From assembly GCA_902785105.1 (NCBI GenBank), contig CACZXF010000024.1, positions 1 through 56,938 on the forward strand: a stretch of 56,938 nucleotides of DNA, written 5' to 3'. The stretch is from an uncultured Eubacteriales bacterium. GTDB taxonomy: Bacteria; Bacillota; Clostridia; Christensenellales; Aristaeellaceae. The translations under genes and the position numbers were made by a program. Below are positions 11,801 to 20,800 of the stretch, one piece after another. How positions within the stretch are numbered: the first letter of the stretch is position 1; each line of letters starts with the position of its first letter. Below the pieces are notes generated by a model. It saw only the letters and a program-made list of their open reading frames with translations, had not been told where the DNA came from and searched no databases.

Positions 11801-14800
11801 AGGCCAAAACATTGTCCATCACCGGCGACGCCAACACCTTCACCGACTGCACCGGCTGGGGCCCCGGCGGCGCGGTCTACCAGAACAGGAGCGTTACGGG
11901 CAGCAGCGTGACGCTGGAAAACTGCCAGTTCAGCGGCTGTAAGGCTGATAACGGCGGCAACGGCGGCGGCATGTACGCCAGCGCCGTCGATCTGACCATC
12001 TCCGGCGACGGGAACGGCTTCAGCGGCTGCACGGCAGCCAAGGCCGGCGGCGGCCTGTATCACGCGACGGCGGGCACCGATTCCATCGAGAACTGCGCCT
12101 TTGAAAACTGCACGGCCAGCGCCGAAACAGGCGGCGGTCTGTATACCGTTGCCCAGAGCCTGACCATCACGGGCGAAAACAGCAGATTCATCGGCTGCAC
12201 GGCCCAGACGGACGGCGGCGGCATCTATCATAACCGGAACGCGGAGGGCTCGTCCTTTACCTTCAGGGACGGCGTCTTTGACAAATGCACGGCCAACGGC
12301 AAAAACGGCGGCGCGATCTATACGCCCGCCAAATCGGTGACCCTCGCGGACTGCGAAATCAAGAACAGCACCGCAAAATCCCAGGGCGGCGGCGTCTACA
12401 TCAGTCCTAACACCGCCAGCTTCGAGGGCTGCACCATCACCGATAACTCTGTCACCAACAGCGACAGCAAGGGCGGCGGCGTCTATGTCGCCGGGGGCAC
12501 CACCACCTATAAGAACAGCACCGTCAGCGGCTGCCAGGCGGGCAACGGCGGCGGCTGGTACCAGAACAACGGCAACCTGTACATCCTCGGCGGCTCCATC
12601 AGCGGCAGCGCTACCAACGGCGGCGGCCTGTACATGAATGAAAGCAACACCAAGGTGTACCACTATGGCGGCATGATCAGCGGCACCGCCGCGGGCAACG
12701 GCGGCGGCGTCTACAAGAACGACGGCACCTATACCCTCGGCAATGGAACCTATGAGGAGGTCGCCTATACCGGGGCCCGCGTCGGCGAATTGACCGAGGG
12801 GGCTTATTCCGCCACGGCCAAAAACGGCGGCGGCATCTATCAGAATGGCGGTACCGTCAACCTGAACGCCGGTGCGGAAGTCGTCGGCGAGGCCAGCGGC
12901 AGCGGCGGCGGCATCTGGAACAAGAGCACCGTCAACCACAACGGCGGCTATGTGAACGGCACGGCGGCCAACGGCGGCGGCGTCTACCAGTCCGACACCT
13001 CGAACGGCAAATACAACTTCAACGGTGGCACGATCACCGGCACGGCCACGGCCAACGGCGGCGCGTTCTATCAGGCCGGCAATACCTTTGACATCAATAG
13101 CGGAGCCGTGCTGGGCGAGCGGACGGCGGGCGAAAACACCATCGCCAGCACAGCCGACGGCAATGGCGGCGCGCTGTACGTCGCGGCGGGTACCGCCACG
13201 CTGAAAACGGGCGGCTCCATCCTCGGCGCAGGCGCGGCCAACGGCGGCGGCGCGTATGTGGCGGGCGGCACCTTTACCTTCCAGGGCGGCAGCATGGTTC
13301 GCAACACTGCCGCGGAAAACGGCGGCGGCGTGTATGTGGCGGATGGCAAGTTCGAAATGAAAGACGGCGGCGCAGTCATCGGCGGCTCCGAGGCAAACGC
13401 CAATACCGCCAACATCGGCGCGGGCATCTTCGTGGCCGACGGCAAGAAGGCGACCTTTGATGATGGAACGGCCAAGACCCTGGAGATCAGCTATAACCAT
13501 GCCCGTACCGAGGGCGGCGGCATCGCCGTGGGCGGGCCCGGCGCTGTGTTGAGCTTCGCCAATGCGGTGACGGTCCGCCACAACACCATGGGCGCGGATA
13601 ATACCGAGTGCAACGTCTATCTGGATCAGGACTGCAACACGGTCATCCAGAATGGCGCGCTGAACGAGGCTGCCTACATCGGCGTCTATGCCTCCGACGC
13701 CCAGGACGAGGGCCACGGCCAGTCCGGCAAGCCCTTCGGCACCTATTCCAATGATTCGCACCTGAACGTCTACCGCAACGACCGCAGGCCCTACTATTAC
13801 GGCGTAAAGGGCAGCAACAATCTGGTCATATGGCCGAATTTCGTCTGCAAGATCACCGACGGCGAGGGCGGCCTCCTGTACAAGGACGCCAACGGCACAC
13901 CGGCAGTCTATGTGGAGCTGGAAAACATAGCCAACAGCAAAGATAACACCGCCGGGGCGTTCTGTGAGCTGAACAAGACTACGCCTTCACTGTATAAAAA
14001 GGGCGAGGACGGCGCGTACACCCTGTACACCGAAAACGAATATCAGGTTCAGATGCTGGCACCGAATTATGAAATGGGCAGTACCCGGCAGATCAAGCTG
14101 AACGAAAACGTCTCGTCGAAGCGGAAGATCACGCTGACCACGGCCTCCGCGACTCCGGATGAATGCGGCTTCTTCTATACCGGCGATCCCAGATTCAATG
14201 CGACCATCAAGCGCACCGTCGATACCTACAGCCTGATCTACGTCGAAAAGCTCTGGGAGCTCACCCTGCGCAGCATCACCCTTGACGGCGACAATCATAA
14301 GGCGACGGAGAACGGCGGCCTGCTGCGCCTGGTGGGCAGCGGCTCCGCCATACTCGATGAGGGCGCGATCCTCCAGAACATCGGCACCTCCGGCAAGGAT
14401 GGCGGCGCGGTGTACATTACTGATGACGCGAGCGCCTTCACCATGAAGAACGGCAGCAGGATCACCGGCTGCGGCACCGGCACCGCCAATGGTGGCGCGG
14501 TGTGCCTCAATAAAGGCACTTTCACCATGAACGGCGGCGCCATCACCGGCTGCTCGGCGGCCAACGGCGGCGGCGTCTACATGAACAACAGCGCGAAGTT
14601 CGACATGAACGGCGGTGAGATCACAGGAAACAATGCTACCAGTACCGGCGGTGGTATCGCCCATAACAAAGACAAAGTCCCGGAGATAACCTTCTCCGGC
14701 CTGTGCACCGTGACGGGTAACACCCTCAACAGCTCGACGCGTTGCAACGTCCAACTTGCCCGAGCCACCTATGACATCATCAAAGCCAATGGCCTGGACA

Positions 14801-17800
14801 GCCGTTCCGAGATTGGCATTTATACCGATGGGCAGGAAACCGCGACGGGTTCTATCTACTACAATCACGGCATGCCCGGGAAACCCTTCGGTACTTGGTT
14901 GATTCAGGACGACAAACTCTTCGTCTTCGTCAACGATCGCAATACCAATCTGCGCGGATTCCAGAGTGCCAACGAAACTGATACAAGGATATTCTGGGAA
15001 TATCATCCGCTGCTCACTGTGACCAAAAACGTCAGCAGCGACTTGACATATGACCAGAAAACGGCAGAATTTACATTCCAGGTACAACTGCCTGCCGATC
15101 GGTTTACAAAAAATAGCACCAAGTATGGTGATATGACCTTTAACAATAACGGTCTGGCTATAGTTAAACTTAAGGCCGGAGGCTCCGCAACCGCAGTCCT
15201 TCCGGATACCTTTCACATGGTTGCCTATGAGGTGACCGAGGTTCTGTCTGATTCTCAGAAAGTGGACTATACGGCGACGGCGAAGCAGAATGGAACGGAT
15301 TGTTCCTTTACGGAGGAAAAGCCGCTGACTGTCTCTGGTACTCTGGGCGAAAACATCGGTACCGACAACTCTACCAGTCTTTCCGAGGTGGTATTTACCA
15401 ACACCCGCGAGACGGGTGATCTCACCATCAAAAAGGTGGTTCTCCCCGTCAAGCAGTCGGATCTGGAGGGCAGCTATGCCTTTACGCTGACATTGCCCGA
15501 CGATCCCATCACCAAGACCTACGCCGTCACCTATGCGGACGCGGCAAACCATGAGACATCCGGCACGCTGAGCTTTGAGTCGGGTGTGGCTGATTTTACC
15601 CTTTCGCACGATCAGTCCATCACCATCCACGGCCTGCCCACCGACCTGGCCTATCAGGTGGAGGAGAACCTCACGGAGCGGCAGCAGTCCAGTATTCGCA
15701 CTCAGGTGCAGGTGGACGACGTGGATGTGGTCTCCGCCGCGGGAACGATGGGCAAGACCTCGAATGTGGTCTTTACGAACCGCTTCCTGGATATCGTCTG
15801 CAAGATCACCAACCGCAGCCGCGAGCTGCTCTACATCCGCGAGGCCAACGGCACCCTCTCGGAGGCCATATTCAGCCATCTCGAGGACGCCTTCGACCAG
15901 ATCAATTCCGGCAACCTCAGAACCGCCGGCAACGGCACCGTCTCCGGCACGCTGCGCATCGAAATGGTGGTGCCGGAATACGCCATGGAGCGGACGGCCA
16001 CGCTGAACAGCGGCAAGACCGTGATACTCTCCACCGCCCTGACGACCGACACCGACGCCTTCCCCTACAACAAGGGCGTGGACGACGGCAATGGCAATGT
16101 CTCCCTTGTCACCCGCGAATTTGACCAGGGCAGCATGCTCACGGTCAATGGCACGCTGACCGTGGATAAGATCACCCTGGACGGCGCGTCCAAAGCGGAG
16201 ACGCCCATCACGGCTGAGGCGGACGGCGGCATCATCAATGTGGCAAGCGGCGTGAGGCTCACCCTCAACAGCGCCGCGAAGCTGCAAAATTCCTCGGTCA
16301 CCGGCAATGGCGGCGCGATCCGCCTGGCCCCCGGCGCGTCCCTGACCATGGGCGGCGCCATCGAGAACTGCTCCGCCGTGTCGGGCGGCGGCGTGTATGC
16401 CGAAGCGGGCTTTAAGAACATCACCACCACCGGCAGCATCGCGGGCTGTGCGGCCACCGACGGCAATGGCGGCGCGATCTTCGCCGCCTCCGGCGCCGGG
16501 GCCAGCGTGAACCTCAACGCGGGTACCCGCCTGACCGGCAACCGCGCCAGCGCCGATGGCGGCGCGGTCTGGTCCGGGGCCAATGTGGTCCTCAGGGGCG
16601 CGGTCGGCGGCGCAGAAACCGGTGAAGGCAACACCGCGGGCGGCAACGGCGGCGGCATCTGCCTGGGTGAAAACGCCACCTTCAACATGTATACCGGCAG
16701 CCTCATCGCCGGCAACACGGCGGTCAATGGCGGCGGCCTGTACGCGCAGCACACCACCCGCGTTGAAAACGGCACACTCAGCGGCAATACAGCCACCGGA
16801 CAGGGCGGCGCGATCTACGCGGCGGAAGGCGCTGTGGTGACCCTCGCAAAGCTCTCCACCCTCGCGGACAACAGTGCCGAACAGGGCGGCGCGGTGTACA
16901 ACGCGGGCAGTCTCACGTTGAACGACGCCAGCATAACCGGCAACACCGCCACCCAGGGCGGCGCGGTGTACGACGCCGGCAGTTTCACCCAGAGCGGCGG
17001 CAGCATGACCGGCAACACCGCCACGGAAAAGGGCGGCGCGGTCTACGTCGCCGAGGGCAAGCGGTTCACCATGACCGGCGGCAGCGTCAACGGCGGCAAC
17101 CAGTCCCCCGAGGGCGCGATCTCCACCGGCAGCGGCGCGGTGCTGGCCTTCTCCGGCAACAGCGTCGTCACCGGCAACACCGGCAGCGACGGCGCGACCC
17201 CCATGAACGTCTACCTCGGCTATGACAGCAACGCCATCATCACTACCGGCGGCCTGGGCAGCGGCGCGAACATCGGCGTCTATGTGGCTGACGGCGAGCC
17301 GGAGGACCCGCAGACTGAGGATGCCGTGGACAATCCCATCTATGTCGACCACGGCATCGCCACCAAGAACTTCGCCACCTATACCGGCACCAGCATCGGC
17401 AGCGCACGCCTGGCCCAATTCGTCAACGACCGGGACAATACGCTCCACGGCATGAGCGGCGGCGGGGATCTCATCGCCTGGTCCGGCAAGGGCATCCAAT
17501 TGAAGGTGCAGAAGGCCGGCACGACCACCACTGTCAGCGGCGTCGCCTTCAGGCTGACCAACAGCGCGGGCACCCAGGTCTGGTCCGGCACCAGCAATGC
17601 CAGCGGCATCGTGGAGATCCCCTGGGGCGGCGACGAAAAGCAGAACGGCAGGGAGGTCCACTTCGTCTGGAAGAGCGGCTATACCCTCTATGAGACCGCC
17701 GCCAGCGGCGACACCGTCCGCCCGGCGGGCCAGTGGACCCTGACCATCGGTCGGGACAATGCGGTGATCTGGACGACCGTTCCCTCCGAGACGCCCAACG

Positions 17801-20800
17801 TCAACCGCACCATCGCCATCGGCACCGGAAATGCCCGGTATCTCGGCGATACCTTCGACCTCTACAACGATGTGAAGCCCAAAGTGACCTACATCTCCCA
17901 GGGCGCGACCCTGCGGACGGACACCGTCGGCTTTACCACTACCGATGTCTACAGGAACTATACCGTTGACATCCCGAACCCCACGGCGAACAGTCGCGTC
18001 TTCCGCTGCTGGGCCACCAAGCCCGAAAGGCCGGAGAATGGAGAAGGCTATTACGAATACAGTCGGAACGATGTGATCCACTTCTATCGCGGCGGCGATT
18101 CCGACACTGACGCCCAGGGCATCTCGAAGGGCGATATGACCCTCTACGCCCAGTGGGAAGAGGTGGTCTGCAAGATCACGGACCGCGACGGCAAGCTGCT
18201 GTACGTGGGCGGCGCGCCCGCCGTCTACGGCACCCTCGAGGCCGGCTTTGAGGCTTACAACACCGTGCCCGTGTTCTACTATCAGAACGGCAGCAGGGCC
18301 ACCGCCCGAAGGATCGAGATGCTGGTGGGCGAATACACGCTGAACAACCCGGTCACGCTGAATCGCGGCAAGACCGCCATGCTCACCACCGCGCCTTCGA
18401 CGGATAAGGACGGCTACCCCTATATCGGTGAAAACGGTCCCATCAGCGTCATCACCCGCGGCGCGGAATGCGCGGACAAAAGCCTGATCACCGACATCGG
18501 CGCTCTGACGCTGATGAACATCACCCTGGACGGCGGCAGCAGGGAAGTCACCTGCGACGGCGGCCTGGTGAACGTCGCCCAAAACGCGGCGACCCTCACC
18601 GTCACCACCGGCGCGACCCTCCGCAATGCCGTCACCACCCGCAGCGGCGGCGCGGTCTACGTGGTGGGCAACGCCTCCATGAGCATGACCGGCGGCAGCA
18701 TCACCGGCAATACCGGCGATAACGGCGCGGTCTGCCTGGCAGAAAATGCGGCCATGACCATGAGCGGCGGCAGCATCACCGGCAATACCGGCGACCACGG
18801 CGCGGTCTACGTGGCAGACAAAGCCCGCATGACCATGAGCGGCGGCAGCATTACCGGCAATACCGGCGACCACGGCGCGATCAGCGTCGGCGGCGACGGG
18901 GCCCGCCTCACCTTCTCCGGAAACGCACAGGTGAAGGACAACACCAGGGCGGACAAGACGACCGCCTGCAACGTCTATCTGGATCAGGACACCAACGCCG
19001 TCATCAATTCCCCCGGCCTGGGCGCGAACGCCTGGATCGGCGTGTATGTGCCCACCCTGAATAAGGACGATCAGACGCCCTATTCCACCCGCGGCGACAA
19101 CCTCTGCGATTTCGGCACCTACACCGGCGTGGTGAACCTGGACCACTTCCACAACGACATCAACGCCCTCACCGGCATAGCGCGCACGGATGACAAGCGC
19201 ATCGTCTGGCTGAAGCTCGTGCCCACCACCGTGACCAAGGAGCTGGTGGACCTCTACGGCGCAACCAACCGCGCCTTCACCATGAGCGCCGCCTTCGCCG
19301 GAAAGGACCAGAGCTATACCTACCAGTGGTCCAACGGCACCCAGAGCATCACCCTCAAAGAGGGCGATTCCCAGTCCAAAACCATTCAGAATGCCAGCGC
19401 CGCAACGGATAGCAATGGCAGGGCCACCCTCGGTAGCGTCGTGTTCAACCTCCCCGTCGGCCTCCCCCTCACCCTCGCGGAGACCGCCGCCGACCTGGAC
19501 TACTACACCACCGCCATCACCGGGGATTCCAGCCTCACCAAGGAGTTGAATATATCCGGCACCACTGCGACGTTTACAATCAAAGAGGACAGCACCAATG
19601 CTTCTGTCACAGTGACCAACACCCGCAAGACGGGCCAACTGAAGATTACGAAAGCTGTGACCAGCGTCCTTGAAAAGGACAAAGCAGCGGAGTTTACCTT
19701 TACGGTGAAATTGACCGGTTTGAGCAGTACGCCTAAAGAAAAGACTATTGATGGTGTCAAATTTGTAAATGGAGAAGCGCGGGTTACATTGAAGCTCGAT
19801 GGAAATCAATACGAATGCTCCAAGGTCATTAAAAACCTGCCCATCGGTGTGACCTATACCGTAACGGAGGATGTTTACAACGACTTTATTACGGATAAAC
19901 CTGACGGTGAGAGCGGCGTAATCAGTGCGTCAACCCCACAGGTAAAGTTCACCAATACGCGAAAGACGGGCGATTTGAAGGTCAGCAAGACCATGAAGAA
20001 TGGAACGCCGGCGGATAATGACGTGAGCTTTGTGTTTGAGGTGCGGCTGGAAGGACTTGATGATGGGAAAATCCCATTAACCTACAGGGCGACGATGTTT
20101 GATGGAAGCGAGGAAAGCGAAACTGAAACGACGTTCTATGCAGAAGGCAAAGCGTCTTTCCAGATGAAAGCCAACCAAAGCATCACTATCCATGGCTTGC
20201 CGAAGGGTGTTAGCTATACTGTTACTGAGGAGGCTGATTCTGACAATAAATATGTGATTGAATCCAATAAGGGATATACGGGTCAAATCAGCGAAAAGCT
20301 GAGTGAGGCAGTTTTCGTCAATAAACGCAACTCCTTCACGGTAAAATATGTTACCGATAAGGATAAGGGCACGATAGCTGGCGCGGATGCTGATGGAAAC
20401 ATAACCCGCAAAGTGGATTATCAGAAGGACACTCCGTTTTATCGGGAGGGAAAGGGCCCCGAAGTCACCGCAAAGTCGGGTTATCATTTCAAAGGCTGGG
20501 ACAAAACAATCGCGCCAAAGGTCACCGCTGATGTAACGTATGTGGCTCAGTATCAGAAAGTGGTGAACATTACCGCGGACAAGGCTACAAAAGTCTACGA
20601 CGGTACGCCGCTTACGCTGACAGAAGCTGATTATAAGAATGACCTGCCGGTGGGCGATAAGATTCAGGAGAGAACTATCATAATAAGTGGTTCTCAGACG
20701 GATGTCGGCACCAGCAATAGCGAGATTGATATCGAGAGAGTAAGGATTCTGAGAAACAATCTCGATGTTACCGATGAGTACTGGATTGTAGCGCCGCCTG

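Noticed and set aside
13987-19809. A 1,940-codon minus-strand open frame, and others at 10051-11103 and 11479-13761
   Set aside because: Same cause: antisense shadows of the beta-helix repeats.
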